NCBI RefSeq assembly: GCF_000381125.1
Contig: NZ_KB905930.1
Coordinates: forward strand, 62,001 to 126,000
Length of the DNA: 64,000 bases
Source of the DNA: Caldimonas manganoxidans ATCC BAA-369
GTDB lineage: Bacteria > Pseudomonadota > Gammaproteobacteria > Burkholderiales > Burkholderiaceae_C
Direction: 5' to 3'
The first letter of the stretch is position 1, and each line of letters starts with the position of its first letter. This document shows, piece after piece, positions 37,855-47,600 of the stretch. A program made the translations under genes and the position numbers. A model generated the notes under the pieces. The model was not told where the DNA came from. It was given only the letters and a program-made list of their open reading frames with translations, and did not search any database.

Positions 37855-39783
37855 GTGGTGACCAAGATGGCCGAGGCGACAGGCGTCCAAATCGACCGTG
37901 ATCTCGCCGAGCGGTTGGCCGACGAGCAACTGCGCATGGTCTGGATGCATGCGTCCATCGGGACGCTCATCGCCACGGCGTTTGCGGTGTTCATGGCGGT
38001 GCACTTGTCGGACACCGTGCCCGTGCTGCTGGTGCAGACCTGGGTGGTCATGAAGCTGCTGGTGGCAATTCCCCGGATCGTGCAGGCTCAGGTGTACCGG
38101 CGTCAGGGCTATCCGGGGGGGCAGGCTTGGCGCAGCAGCACCTATTGGATGCTGGCACTGGATGGTGCGGTCTGGGGCCTGGCTGGCGCTTGGCTGATGC
38201 AGCAAGACACTCACACGGCCTCCTTGGTGGCGGCTTGCTTGGCCTGCGTGGCCTCGGTGGCGACCTTCGGCTTGCAGGTGCGGGTCCTGGCCACGGCGGC
38301 TTATGTGGCCCCGATGCTTGCTCCAACGGCGCTGTCTCTGTTGTGGAGAGGCGACGAATTTGGCCTGCTGGGGGGCATCGGTCTGGTGCTGATGCTGGGG
38401 CTGTTGTTGACGACGGCCCTGCGGTCCGAGAAGCGACTGGCCGAGGTTTTTTTGCTGCGCTTGCATGCGAACCGAATTGCGCAGGAGCGGGCGCAGGCCC
38501 TGGAGATGGCGCAGCGGGAAAGCGCGGTCAAGAGCCAGTTCCTCGCGACGATGAGCCACGAGCTGCGCACGCCGCTGCATGGCATCCTCGGGTTGGCCCG
38601 ACTGCTTCATGTGGACACGAAGGATCCGGCGATGTTGCGTCGGATCGAGCTGATCGAGAGTTCGGGAACGCATCTTCTGTCACTGATCAATGACCTGCTG
38701 GACATTGCGCGCATCGAGTCGGGGCAGCTGAAGATTCAATGCACGACCTTCGACTTGGCGGCCGAACTGGAGCGGGTGGCCGGCGTGTACGCGGTGCGCG
38801 CCGAGGACAAAGGCTTGGTGTTCACCAGCGACTTGCGTTTGCCGCGCCCGTGTTGGGTGCAAGGGGATCCGGCGCGCATGCGCCAGGTGTTGCACAACCT
38901 CCTGGGCAATGCAGTGAAGTTCACTCAGAAGGGGTGGGTTGGCTTGGCGGTCCACCGGGAGCCTGATGACGAGACGGTGGTCTTTGAGGTCCGCGACACT
39001 GGCGTGGGCATTGCGCCCGCCGATCAGGCGCACATTTTCGATGCCTTCCGTCAGGTCGCAGCCGGGCCATCTCGCCCCCTGGAAGGCACGGGCCTGGGGT
39101 TGACCATTGCCCGTGAAATCGCGCATGCCATGGGCGGCGACATCACCTGCCAGAGCACGGTCGGGGTGGGCTCGTTGTTCCGTTTCACGGCGCGCTTGCC
39201 CTCGGTGGCTGCGCCCGCGCTCGAGTCGGCGGCGCCCGTCGTGCCCGCGGGCTCGACCGCCGTGACGTCCGCGGCGGTGACGCCGGCCGCTGCGGCGTCC
39301 GGGCAGCACCAGCCGCATGTGTTGTTGGTCGAGGACAATGACCTCAATGCCTTGGTGGCGTCGGCGTTTCTGGAGCGTTGCGGGCTGGAGGTCGAGCATG
39401 TGCACGACGGGCGTGAAGCGGTGCGTCATGCATTGCGGGAAGTGGGGCGTCCTGACCTGATCTTGATGGATTGCCTGATGCCTACGCTCGATGGCTTCGA
39501 GGCCACGCGCGAGATCCGCCATCAGGAACAGGCGCTGGGCTTGGCGCGGGTGCCGGTGATCGCCTTGACCGCCACCGCCAGTGAGGAAGACCGCCGCCGA
39601 TGCTTGGCCGCAGGCATGGATGACTTTTTGGCCAAGCCTTTCACCGATGCCGATTTGATGGCCTTGATGAGCGTGTGGCTGCCGCCTTGGGGCAGATCAC
39701 CGGGGGCACCGGCGGCCCCCCCGGCGCAGGGCCAGACGGGGCACCCGCCCTCGTTAGGCGGCAAGGGCTTCCAGCCGACCTGA
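37855..39783 (+). CDS. Hybrid sensor histidine kinase/response regulator
   Basis: This is a 642-aa inner-membrane protein. About six hydrophobic helices fill residues 30-195 with almost no periplasmic domain, so sensing is probably in the membrane. A coiled linker leads to the phospho-acceptor H235 (ATMSHELRTPLHG), then the ATPase (NLLGNAVKFT, DTGVGI, GTGLGLTIA), an Ala/Pro/Thr-rich linker and a C-terminal receiver (LLVEDNDLNALV, D539 in LILMDCLMP, FLAKPF). No phosphotransfer domain or output regulator is encoded nearby. The start is GTG 37855 or ATG 37867; neither has a clear ribosome site. Its 3' end overlaps the next, convergent gene by 30 nt. Confidence 0.92.
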   Translation: MVTKMAEATGVQIDRDLAERLADEQLRMVWMHASIGTLIATAFAVFMAVHLSDTVPVLLVQTWVVMKLLVAIPRIVQAQVYRRQGYPGGQAWRSSTYWMLALDGAVWGLAGAWLMQQDTHTASLVAACLACVASVATFGLQVRVLATAAYVAPMLAPTALSLLWRGDEFGLLGGIGLVLMLGLLLTTALRSEKRLAEVFLLRLHANRIAQERAQALEMAQRESAVKSQFLATMSHELRTPLHGILGLARLLHVDTKDPAMLRRIELIESSGTHLLSLINDLLDIARIESGQLKIQCTTFDLAAELERVAGVYAVRAEDKGLVFTSDLRLPRPCWVQGDPARMRQVLHNLLGNAVKFTQKGWVGLAVHREPDDETVVFEVRDTGVGIAPADQAHIFDAFRQVAAGPSRPLEGTGLGLTIAREIAHAMGGDITCQSTVGVGSLFRFTARLPSVAAPALESAAPVVPAGSTAVTSAAVTPAAAASGQHQPHVLLVEDNDLNALVASAFLERCGLEVEHVHDGREAVRHALREVGRPDLILMDCLMPTLDGFEATREIRHQEQALGLARVPVIALTATASEEDRRRCLAAGMDDFLAKPFTDADLMALMSVWLPPWGRSPGAPAAPPAQGQTGHPPSLGGKGFQPT

Positions 39784-40422
39784 GGACAGGGCGGGCTCGA
39801 ACAGCCGGATGTCTGGGTGCGTGGTGCCCACCATGAAGGTGTACAGCGGGTGGTGTCGCGCATGCCATTCGCGTTCGGCGGCGCGCACGTCGAAGGCCAA
39901 GACCCAGTGCTCCAGGTGGCCTGCATGGGCCAGTGGCACGGTGCGGTCGTCGTCATACAGGCTGGTGAAACCCAGGCGACGGTACTGCCGCACCAAGGCC
40001 GGGCTGCGGGCGCCGATGACCATCCAGCGAACCTGGTTGGCCAGGCAGTAGAGGTAGCTGGCCTTCATCAGCGCGAGTTTGACGAGCGGGTCGGTGTGGC
40101 CTGGCAGCACGGCCAAGCGGGTGATTTCCGCCCGCGCGTCGTCTCGCATGGCTCGGGGTACTTCCACACTGCCTTCGATCAGCAAGGGGCCGTGGCTGTT
40201 GATTTGGACCCGTGCCGTGCCCACCGGCGCGCCGCTGGCTTTGTCGGTACAGACCAACACGGCCGTGGCGGGGGAATGGTCCAAGGCATCGGGGTGGGCA
40301 AAGGCCGTGCGCAACTCCGGGAGATGGTGGCCGTAGGACTGGGCGCGTACCCAGCAGGCGGCTTGGAGATCTTGGAGGGTGCGGGCGATCCGGACGGTGA
40401 AGCTGAGCTGGGCGGTAGGCAT
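39754..40422 (-). CDS. FeeM-like N-acyltransferase (GNAT fold)
   Basis: This 222-aa protein resembles the catalytic core of N-acyl amino acid synthase FeeM and acyl-homoserine-lactone synthases. It has LQAACWVRAQSYGHHLPEL near the start, then GTARVQINSHGPLLIEGSVEVP, EITRLAVLPG and RQYRRLGFTSLYDD. These enzymes move an acyl group from acyl-ACP to an amine. The product could be a lipid-like signal or a membrane lipid; no receptor gene is adjacent, but a hybrid kinase converges on it. The family call is by eye. Confidence 0.75.
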   Translation of the reverse strand: MPTAQLSFTVRIARTLQDLQAACWVRAQSYGHHLPELRTAFAHPDALDHSPATAVLVCTDKASGAPVGTARVQINSHGPLLIEGSVEVPRAMRDDARAEITRLAVLPGHTDPLVKLALMKASYLYCLANQVRWMVIGARSPALVRQYRRLGFTSLYDDDRTVPLAHAGHLEHWVLAFDVRAAEREWHARHHPLYTFMVGTTHPDIRLFEPALSSGRLEALAA

Positions 40423-40695
40423 GGCGGCAAGGAAGGGAGGGTGACATCGACCAACCGGACAGTGCGACCGGATTGGGGCGGCCTGACAAACTTACCGTGT
40501 TTGGTCCCGTCTGGGGATGGGGGACTTGCAAAAGATCGTGAGGGCCTGCGATCCATGCCGCATCAGCCGACACGGCTTGGATGCGCCCAGGCCGTGAATC
40601 AGCAAAGTCCCGCCATCGGTGCCGGGAGGATCGACCCGGTGAAAGCCGGCGGGTGAGTCCGCGGCTCCAGCGTTGCGGCTCAGCCGGCGCGGGGC

Positions 40696-41004
40696 TCAGA
40701 TCGCAAAGTCGCTCAGCTGTTTACCACTGGCCAGAGCGGCTTCCACCCATTTGGGCTGCCGTCCACGCCCGGTCCAGGTTTCGCCTGTTGCAGGATTGCG
40801 ATATTTCGGTGCCACTTTGACGCCTTTGCCCGTCGAGGATTTCCCCGTGGAGCCCTTGCCTGCCAGATCGGCCACTGTGATGCCATATTGAGCCATCAGG
40901 CTTTTGATCTGGGCCATTGCTTCGGCCAGCTCTTGCTTGCGGGCCGCCTCGATTTTCTTTTCGAGTTCGGCTTTCTGGGCGAGAAGTTCTTGAAGGGTGG
41001 ACAT
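40696..41004 (-). CDS. H-NS family nucleoid-associated protein
   Basis: This is a 102-aa DNA-binding protein. An N-terminal coiled coil (LQELLAQKAELEKKIEAARKQEL) drives oligomerisation. After a Gly/Ser/Lys linker (GKGSTGKSSTGKG), the C-terminal motif KYRNPATGETWTGRGRQPKW is the Burkholderiales-type H-NS DNA-binding hook (TWTGRGRQP). It silences A/T-rich, often acquired DNA. GAGG lies 9 nt upstream of the ATG, and TATATT (minus strand, 41042-41037) is a candidate -10. Confidence 0.95.
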   Translation of the reverse strand: MSTLQELLAQKAELEKKIEAARKQELAEAMAQIKSLMAQYGITVADLAGKGSTGKSSTGKGVKVAPKYRNPATGETWTGRGRQPKWVEAALASGKQLSDFAI

Positions 41005-41084
41005 GTTTTCGGCCTCAGGACATGAAGACAGCGCTGAATATATCCCGAATGTCCAGGGCTTGGAACCGTCTGCTGGGGCTTGTC

Positions 41085-41123
41085 AAAAACAAATGCCCGT
41101 CGCACGGGCCGTGCGGCGGGCAT
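41085..41123 (-). terminator. Rho-independent terminator of the iron-binding protein gene
   Basis: On the minus strand ATGCCCGCCGCACGG (41123-41109) pairs with CCGTGCGACGGGCAT (41107-41093), a 15-bp arm with one G-T pair and a tiny loop. It is followed by TTGTTTTTG. It lies 29 nt after the stop of the gene ending at 41152. Confidence 0.9.
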
Positions 41124-41151
41124 GTTTTGAGACTCGGCCGTCGAGGGCGGC

Positions 41152-42195
41152 TTACTTGTAGCCGACGCGATCGAGCATTTGTTGAACCTTGGCCGTGTTG
41201 GCCCCCACGGTGGCCAGCGGCACGAGCTCGGCTTTGAATTCCCCCAAGGCCTCCAGGGCAGGGTTGCCCGCCTTCACCCCGGGGACGACGGGGTATTCGT
41301 TGTTGCCATTGGCGAAGTAAATCTGGGCCTGGTCGCTGGCCAGGTATTCCAGGAACAGGCGAGCGGCTTCACGGTTCTTGGCATGGCGGGCCATGGCGCC
41401 GCCGGCAATGTTCACGTGCGTGCCCCAGCTTTGCTGATTCGGAAAGACGACGCCGACCTTGCGCACGACGTCTTGGTCTTCCGGCTTGTTCGAACGCATC
41501 AGGCGGGCGAAATAGTAGCTGTTGCTGATGGCCACGCCGCACTCACCGCTGGCCACGGCACGGATTTGGTCCGTGTCGCCGCCCTTGGGTTCGCGGGCCA
41601 TGTTGGCCACCACCCCTTTGGCCCAGGCTTCGGTCTTTTCCGGACCCAGGTGCTCCATCAGGGCGCCGAACAGCGAGAGGTTGTAGGGGTGCGAGCCCGA
41701 GCGAGTGCAGACCTTGCCTTTGAGCGCAGGATCGGCCAGTTTTTCATAGGTGTCTACGGCAGAGGGCTGGATCATGGCCTTGTTGTAGACGATCACGCGC
41801 GCGCGCGTGGAAAAACCGAACCACTGCGAGCCTTGGCCGTGGTCAGCCCCGCGCAGATGGGCCGGAATGCGCTCTTCCAAGACCTTCGATCGCAACGGAG
41901 AGAACAGGCCATCCGCTTCGGCACGCCACAGGCGCGCAGCGTCCACCAGCAGGATCACGTCGGCCGGGCTGGCTGCGCCTTCGCTCTTCAAGCGGGCCAG
42001 GATGCCAGCGTCATCGGCTTCCACCCGGTTGATGCGGATCCCGGTGGCTTTGGTGAAGTTGGTGTAAAGCGCTTCGTCCGTCTGGTAGTGACGGGCCGAG
42101 TACAGGTTGAGCACCTGCTTGTCCTGTGCTGCGGCCGGCAGGCTCAGGGTGGCCATCAGGGCGCTCAAGGCAGCGGTTAGACGTCGGATGAACAT
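41152..42195 (-). CDS. fbpA: Iron(III) ABC transporter substrate-binding protein, FbpA type
   Basis: This is a 347-aa periplasmic protein. MFIRRLTAALSALMATLSLPAAAQ is a clear signal peptide, and ATG 42195 has an AGGAG upstream. The mature part has LNLYSARHYQTDEALYTNFTKATGI and, near the middle, SQWFGFSTRARVIVYNK and SGECGVAISNSYYFARL, the tyrosine-rich iron site of FbpA/FutA proteins. Permease and ATPase partners are not adjacent, so it is an orphan here. A Fur-box-like site lies about 42 nt upstream. Confidence 0.92.
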   Translation of the reverse strand: MFIRRLTAALSALMATLSLPAAAQDKQVLNLYSARHYQTDEALYTNFTKATGIRINRVEADDAGILARLKSEGAASPADVILLVDAARLWRAEADGLFSPLRSKVLEERIPAHLRGADHGQGSQWFGFSTRARVIVYNKAMIQPSAVDTYEKLADPALKGKVCTRSGSHPYNLSLFGALMEHLGPEKTEAWAKGVVANMAREPKGGDTDQIRAVASGECGVAISNSYYFARLMRSNKPEDQDVVRKVGVVFPNQQSWGTHVNIAGGAMARHAKNREAARLFLEYLASDQAQIYFANGNNEYPVVPGVKAGNPALEALGEFKAELVPLATVGANTAKVQQMLDRVGYK

Positions 42196-42236
42196 GGTCA
42201 CTCCTGGATTGAGACGGCCGGATTCTAGACAAAAAC

Positions 42237-42255
42237 ACGAATGATTCTCAAAAAT
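42237..42255 (-). promoter_or_regulatory. Fur-box-like sequence upstream of fbpA
   Basis: The minus strand reads ATTTTTGAGAATCATTCGT. It matches the 19-bp Fur consensus GATAATGATAATCATTATC at 11 of 19, with the central GAGAATCATT part strongest. Its place 42-60 nt before the start codon of an iron-uptake gene makes Fur control plausible. Confidence 0.45.
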
Positions 42256-42359
42256 GATCTTCATAAGTTTGATCTGGCATCAGGGCCTTGCCGGGCAAAT
42301 CGGGTGTCGTGTGGGATTTGTCCTTGTGGGGGTAGGGTCCAGAGGGGCATGATCAGTCC

Positions 42360-42860
42360 ATGCTCCAGCCCTTTGCCATTGCGCCTGAATCACGGCCCCG
42401 GTCTGCGCAGGCCCTGCTGGTGGCCTGCGAAGGGGTGCATCGGCTGTACCTGCGCGGTCGCTTGAGTCTGCGACAGGTGGTTTGTGAGGACGTGGCCCAG
42501 GCCGAAGCGGCCGTGGAGTTCTGTGCCGAGCGGCCCGTGGACTTGGTGGTGATGGACTTCGATCACCTGGGGCAGCCGCAGGGCTGGCGGCTCGTGCGGC
42601 AGCTCAGGGTTCCGCATGCGTGCCGGCGCGCACCGAAGCTGGCCGTGCTGGGTCAGACGCCGCGCTGGCGCCGTTGGCAAGCCTCGATGGCCGGTGTGAC
42701 TTGCTTGGACAAGCCGCTGGATCCGCGATTGCTGGACGCTTGGATCGTGCGCTGTTTGGGCCGGGAGCGGACGGGGCCGGTCCCGGTCTCTTTGTTCGGC
42801 GCAGGGGCGGACCGTGGCAGCCCGCCAGGGCGGGCCTTTCAGTTCGACGGTGGCACGTAG
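42360..42860 (+). CDS. Degenerate receiver-like protein
   Basis: This is a 166-aa protein with the length and strand pattern of a two-component receiver. [20 protein letters not shown] would place the phospho-acceptor (MDFDH), and [14 protein letters not shown] holds the switch Lys-Pro. The N-terminal acidic pair that binds magnesium is missing (ALLVACEG where LLVEDD is usual), so phosphorylation is doubtful. There is no output domain. The last 22 nt overlap yggX, which converges on it. Its partner kinase is not evident. Confidence 0.65.
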   Translation: MLQPFAIAPESRPRSAQALLVACEGVHRLYLRGRLSLRQVVCEDVAQAEAAVEFCAERPVDLVVMDFDHLGQPQGWRLVRQLRVPHACRRAPKLAVLGQTPRWRRWQASMAGVTCLDKPLDPRLLDAWIVRCLGRERTGPVPVSLFGAGADRGSPPGRAFQFDGGT

Positions 42861-43111
42861 CCGGCGGGCTGGTCGGCGCCTTCGCCGAAGAAGTAGCGTT
42901 CCATTTGCCGGGCCAGGTATTGGCGAGCCCGGGCATCGGCCAGATTCAGCCGGTTTTCGTTGACGAGCATGGTCTGATGCCGCAGCCAGCTGGCCCAGGC
43001 CTCTTTGCTGACGTGGTCATAAATGCGCTTGCCCAGCTCACCGGGATAGGGCGGAAAGTCGAGGCCTTCGGCTTCTTTCTTGAGATACACGCAGTGAACG
43101 GTGCGAGCCAT
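42839..43111 (-). CDS. yggX: Fe(2+)-trafficking/oxidative damage protection protein YggX
   Basis: This 90-aa protein begins [30 protein letters not shown] in segments that match YggX nearly throughout, with the conserved Cys7. It helps protect iron-sulfur clusters. ATG 43111 has AAGG 7 nt upstream; an in-frame ATG at 43129 is rejected. It lies 98 nt downstream of argA on the same strand. Confidence 0.95.
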   Translation of the reverse strand: MARTVHCVYLKKEAEGLDFPPYPGELGKRIYDHVSKEAWASWLRHQTMLVNENRLNLADARARQYLARQMERYFFGEGADQPAGYVPPSN

Positions 43112-43209
43112 GGAGTTGCCTTGTGTCATCGAAGGGATTCGGAATTGTCGCGCGGGTCATGCGCTTGGCAGGCCGATGACCCGACGCGCCTTGCGCATTT
43201 GTCGAGGCC

Positions 43210-44550
43210 TCAGCGCAGGCGTTTGACCAACACCTTGGAGCGGCGGTCCCAGTTGTATTTGCGCTTGCGGGCCTCGGGCAGCCAATCGGGGTCGACCTCG
43301 CTGAAGCCGCGCTTGATGAACCAGTGCATCGTGCGCGTGGTCAGCACGAAAAGACTTTCCAGCCCCATGGCGCGGGCGCGCTGCTCGATGCGCTTGAGGA
43401 TGCGTTCGCCGTCTCCCTGGCCTTGCACCTGCGGCGAGATGGTCAGCGCGGCCATTTCGCCGGTGCGGGCCTCGGGGTAAGGGTAGAGGGCTGCGCAACC
43501 GAAGATCACTCCGTCGTGCTCGATCACGGTGTAGTGGCCGATGTCGCGTTCGATCTCAGTGCGGCTGCGCTTGACCAGGGTGCCGTCTTGTTCGAAAGGT
43601 TCGATGAGCTGGAGGATGCCGCCGATGTCGTCCACCGTGGCTTCGCGCAGGCTTTCCAGCTTTTCGTCGACCACCATGGTGCCAATACCGTCGTGGGTGT
43701 AGACCTCGAGCAGCACGGCACCATCGACCGAAAACGGCAGGATGTGCGAGCGCTCCACCCCGCCCAGGCAGGCCTTGACGCAATGTTGCAGATAAAAGGC
43801 GGTGTCGGTGGGTTGGCTCGGACTGGGCAGCTGGGCCAGCAGACGCTGGGCGTCGGCCAGTGCCAGCTCGGTGTCGATGGGGCTTTCGGGATCGTTGGGA
43901 TTTTCGCGGATGCCGGGCACCTCGGTCATGAAGATGAGTTTGTCGGCCTGCAGGGCCACCGCGGTGCTGGTGGCCACATCTTCCATCGTGAGGTTGAACG
44001 CCTCGCCGGTGGGCGAAAAGCCAAAGGGCGACAGCAGCACGATCGCGCCAGTGTCGATGGTGCGTTGAATCGCGCCAGCATCGACCCGGCGTACGACACC
44101 GCTGTGCATGAAGTCCACGCCGTCGACGATGCCCACTGGCCGGGCGGTCAGAAAGTTGCCCGAGATCACGCGCACGGTCGAGTTGGCCATGGGGGTGTTG
44201 GGCAAGCCCTGGGAGAATGCCGCTTCGATTTCGAAACGCAGTTGGCCGGCGGCTTCTTGGGCGCAGTCCAGGGCGATGGGGTCGGTGATGCGGATGCCGT
44301 GGGAAAAGCGCGATTCGTGTCCTTTGGCCCGAAGCTGCTCGGTCAGTTGGGGGCGAAAGCCGTGTACCAGCACGAGCTTGATGCCCATGGCGTGCAGGAT
44401 GGCCAAGTCTTGAACGAAGGCGTTGAGCTTGCCCGCTGCAATCGCTTCGCCGGCCAGGGCCACCACGAAGGTCTTGCCCTTGTAGGCGTGGATGTACGGG
44501 GCCACCGAGCGGAACCACGGGACGAAAGTGTGGGGAAAGACGAGGCTCAT
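43210..44550 (-). CDS. argA: Amino-acid N-acetyltransferase (N-acetylglutamate synthase)
   Basis: This is a 446-aa first enzyme of arginine synthesis. The N-terminal amino-acid-kinase-like domain (SVAPYIHAYKGKTFVVALAGEAI, LVLVHGFRPQL) is the arginine-binding regulatory part. The C-terminal GNAT domain (AALTISPQVQGQGDGERIL, FVLTTRTMHWFIKRGF) binds acetyl-CoA. Length agrees with E. coli ArgA. ATG 44550 gives the family start MSLVFPHTFVPWF; the in-frame upstream extension is rejected. It is divergent from hrpA with a 69-bp spacer. Confidence 0.95.
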   Translation of the reverse strand: MSLVFPHTFVPWFRSVAPYIHAYKGKTFVVALAGEAIAAGKLNAFVQDLAILHAMGIKLVLVHGFRPQLTEQLRAKGHESRFSHGIRITDPIALDCAQEAAGQLRFEIEAAFSQGLPNTPMANSTVRVISGNFLTARPVGIVDGVDFMHSGVVRRVDAGAIQRTIDTGAIVLLSPFGFSPTGEAFNLTMEDVATSTAVALQADKLIFMTEVPGIRENPNDPESPIDTELALADAQRLLAQLPSPSQPTDTAFYLQHCVKACLGGVERSHILPFSVDGAVLLEVYTHDGIGTMVVDEKLESLREATVDDIGGILQLIEPFEQDGTLVKRSRTEIERDIGHYTVIEHDGVIFGCAALYPYPEARTGEMAALTISPQVQGQGDGERILKRIEQRARAMGLESLFVLTTRTMHWFIKRGFSEVDPDWLPEARKRKYNWDRRSKVLVKRLR

Positions 44551-44619
44551 GGCGGTGGTCGGGCGGGGGAGCGCATGGATGCGCTTGCTTTGAAATAATG
44601 GCGAATTTTGCACGAGCCG

Positions 44620-47600
44620 ATGAGTTCCAGCCTACGGCCCCGCATGGAGCGGGCTGCTCACCCCATTGCACCGATCACCTTTGCCGAGTCGCTGCCGGTG
44701 TCTGGCAAGCGCGAGGAGATCGCGCGGGCGCTCCAGGACCATCAAGTGGTGATCGTCTGTGGCGAGACGGGCTCGGGCAAAACCACCCAGTTGCCCAAGA
44801 TCGCGCTGGCCCTGGGGCGGGGCCGTGGCGCCGGGGGAACGGGCCTGATCGGTCATACCCAGCCCCGCCGCATCGCCGCCTCCAGCGTGGCCAAGCGCAT
44901 CGCGCAGGAGTTGAATTCTCCGCTGGGCGAGATCGTGGGCTACAAGGTGCGGTTTCAGGATCGGTTGTCGCCTGGGGCTTCCGTGAAGCTGATGACCGAT
45001 GGCATTTTGTTGGCCGAGACGCAGACCGACCCGCTGCTGTGCGCATATGACACGCTCATCATCGACGAGGCGCACGAACGCAGCCTGAACATCGATTTCC
45101 TGTTGGGCTATGTGCGACAGATCTTGCCGCGACGGCCCGATCTGAAGGTGATCGTGACCTCGGCCACGATCGATGCCGAGCGCTTTGCACAGCACTTTGC
45201 CGGCCGCCAGGGGCCTGCGCCGGTCATCCATGTGTCCGGGCGGCTGTATCCGGTGGAGCTGCGCTGGCGGCCTTTCGAGGAGCGCCGCGACTACGACCTT
45301 CAGGATGCGATTGCCGATGCGGTGGACGAGCTGTGGCGCGAAGGGCCGGGCGACATTTTGGTGTTTCTGCCTGGCGAGCGGGAAATTCGGGAAGCAGCCG
45401 ATCATTTGCGCCGGCATTTGTCGCACCAGCCGGCGCACCGGCATGCACAGATCCTCCCACTGTTCGCACGCTTGTCTCAGGCCGAACAAGACCGGGTGTT
45501 CGAGCCCAGCGACGGACGGCGCATCGTGCTGGCCACCAACGTGGCCGAAACCTCGCTGACGGTTCCGGGCATTCGCTATGTGATCGACTCCGGCTTGGCG
45601 CGGGTCAAGCGCTACAGCTACCGCAACAAGGTGGAGCAACTGCAGATCGAGCCCATCAGTCAGGCGGCGGCCCAGCAGCGCGCCGGCCGCTGCGGGCGAG
45701 TGGCCAATGGTGTGTGCATCCGTCTGTACGACGAGAAGGATTTTGCCAGTCGACCGCGGTTCACCGATCCGGAGATTCTGCGCTCCTCGTTGGCCGGCGT
45801 GATTTTGCGCATGAAGGCGCTGGGCTTGGGGCCGGTGGAGGAGTTTCCCTTCCTGGAGCCTCCGCCACGCAAGGCCATTGCAGACGGCTATGCCTTGTTG
45901 GCCGAGCTCAACGCGGTGGATGAGTCCAACGAACTCACCCCTATCGGCAAAGAACTGGCGAGGCTGCCGCTAGACCCCCGCGTCGGGCGCATGATCCTGG
46001 AGGCGCGGCAGCGCCAGTCTCTGACCGAGGTGTTGGTGATTGCCGCGGCCTTGAGCGTGCAGGATGTGCGTGATCGTCCGCTGGATCAGCAGCAGGCCGC
46101 AGACCAGAAGCATCGCCAATTCGACGACGAGAAGTCGGAGTTCATGGGCTATCTCAAGCTGTGGAAGTGGCTGGAAGACAGCCGCGGCGGGCATGGGGCC
46201 CACCGTCTGTCGCACCGCCAATACGAGCAGCTGTTGCGCGAGCATTTCATTTCGCCGCGCCGCGTGCGCGAATGGCGCGACATCCACGCCCAGCTGCACA
46301 CGGTGGTGGCCGAGCATGGTTGGAAGCTCAATACCAGCCCGGCCACCTATGAGCAGATCCATGTGGCCATGTTGGCCGGACTGCTGGGCAATGTGGGCTG
46401 CAAGAGCGACGAGGACGATTGGTACCTGGGGGCTCGGGGCATCAAGTTCTGGCGTCACCCTGCGGTGCGTCTGAGCAAAAAGCCCGGACGCTGGCTGGTG
46501 GCAGCCGAGTTGGTCGAGACCACCCGGCTGTATGGGCGGGGGCTGGCTGCGATCGAGCCGCAATGGATTCCCTGGGTCGCCGGGCATCTGCTCAAGACCC
46601 AGCTGCTGGATCCGCATTGGGAGAAGAAGGTCGCTGAGGTGGTGGCGCTGGAGCGAGCCACACTGTACGGGCTGGTGATTTACAACCAGCGGCGGGTGAA
46701 CTTCGGGCGGGTCGATCCGGTGGCGGCACGCGAGATCTTCATCCGTGAGGCCTTGGTGGCCGGGCAGTGGGACACGAAACTGCCGTTCTTGGCCCACAAC
46801 CGCAAATTGATCCGTCAGGTCGAAGAGCTCGAGCACAAATCGCGTCGCCAGGATGTGCTGGTCGATGAAGAGCTGATCTACGCCTTCTACGACCAGCAGA
46901 TCCCGCCGCAGGTGTGCAGCGGGGCCAGCTTCGAGCGCTGGTACCGCAGTGAGAGCGCGCGCAACCCCAAGTTGTTGATGCTGACCAAGGAGGAGCTGAT
47001 GCGCCATGAGGCCGCGGGCATCACGACCGAGGCCTTTCCTCCAACGGTGCGCCTGGGTGGCATCGATTGCACGGTGAGTTATCTGCATGAGCCCGGGGAT
47101 GCGAAGGACGGCATGACGGTGACCGTGCCGATCTACGCGCTGAACCAAGTGGCCGAAGAGCGCTGCGAGTGGCTGGTGCCGGGCATGCTCAAGGACAAGG
47201 TGCTCGCGTTGCTCAAAAGCCTGCCTCAGAAACCTCGTGCCCGCTTGGTGCCGCTGCCGGAGTTCGCGCAGGCTTTCATCGACAGCCACCCTTTCGCTCA
47301 GGGTTCCTTGCTGGAGGCGTTGTTGCAAGCCGTGCGCGAGCGCACGCAGCTCGATGTCAAGCGCGCCGACTTCAAGTTGGAGATGCTCTCGCCGCATCTT
47401 TTCATGAACTTTCGGGTGGTCGATGAACATGGACGCCAATTGGGCATGGGCCGACATCTGGCAGCGCTCAAGGCTGAGCTGGGGGCGCAGGCGCGAGGGG
47501 CGTTTCAGGCTCTGGCGGCATTGAAGCTGGGATCAGCCCTCGGGGCCGCTGTGGCCAAGGGCGACACCGAACCGAAGGCGGCGTCGGCACAGCAAGCTGC

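Noticed and set aside
42266-42282. TTGATCTGGCATCAG as a fourth FNR box
   Set aside because: The spacer is 5 bp rather than 4 and the right half is ATCAG, and no -10 fits class II spacing for a nearby gene.
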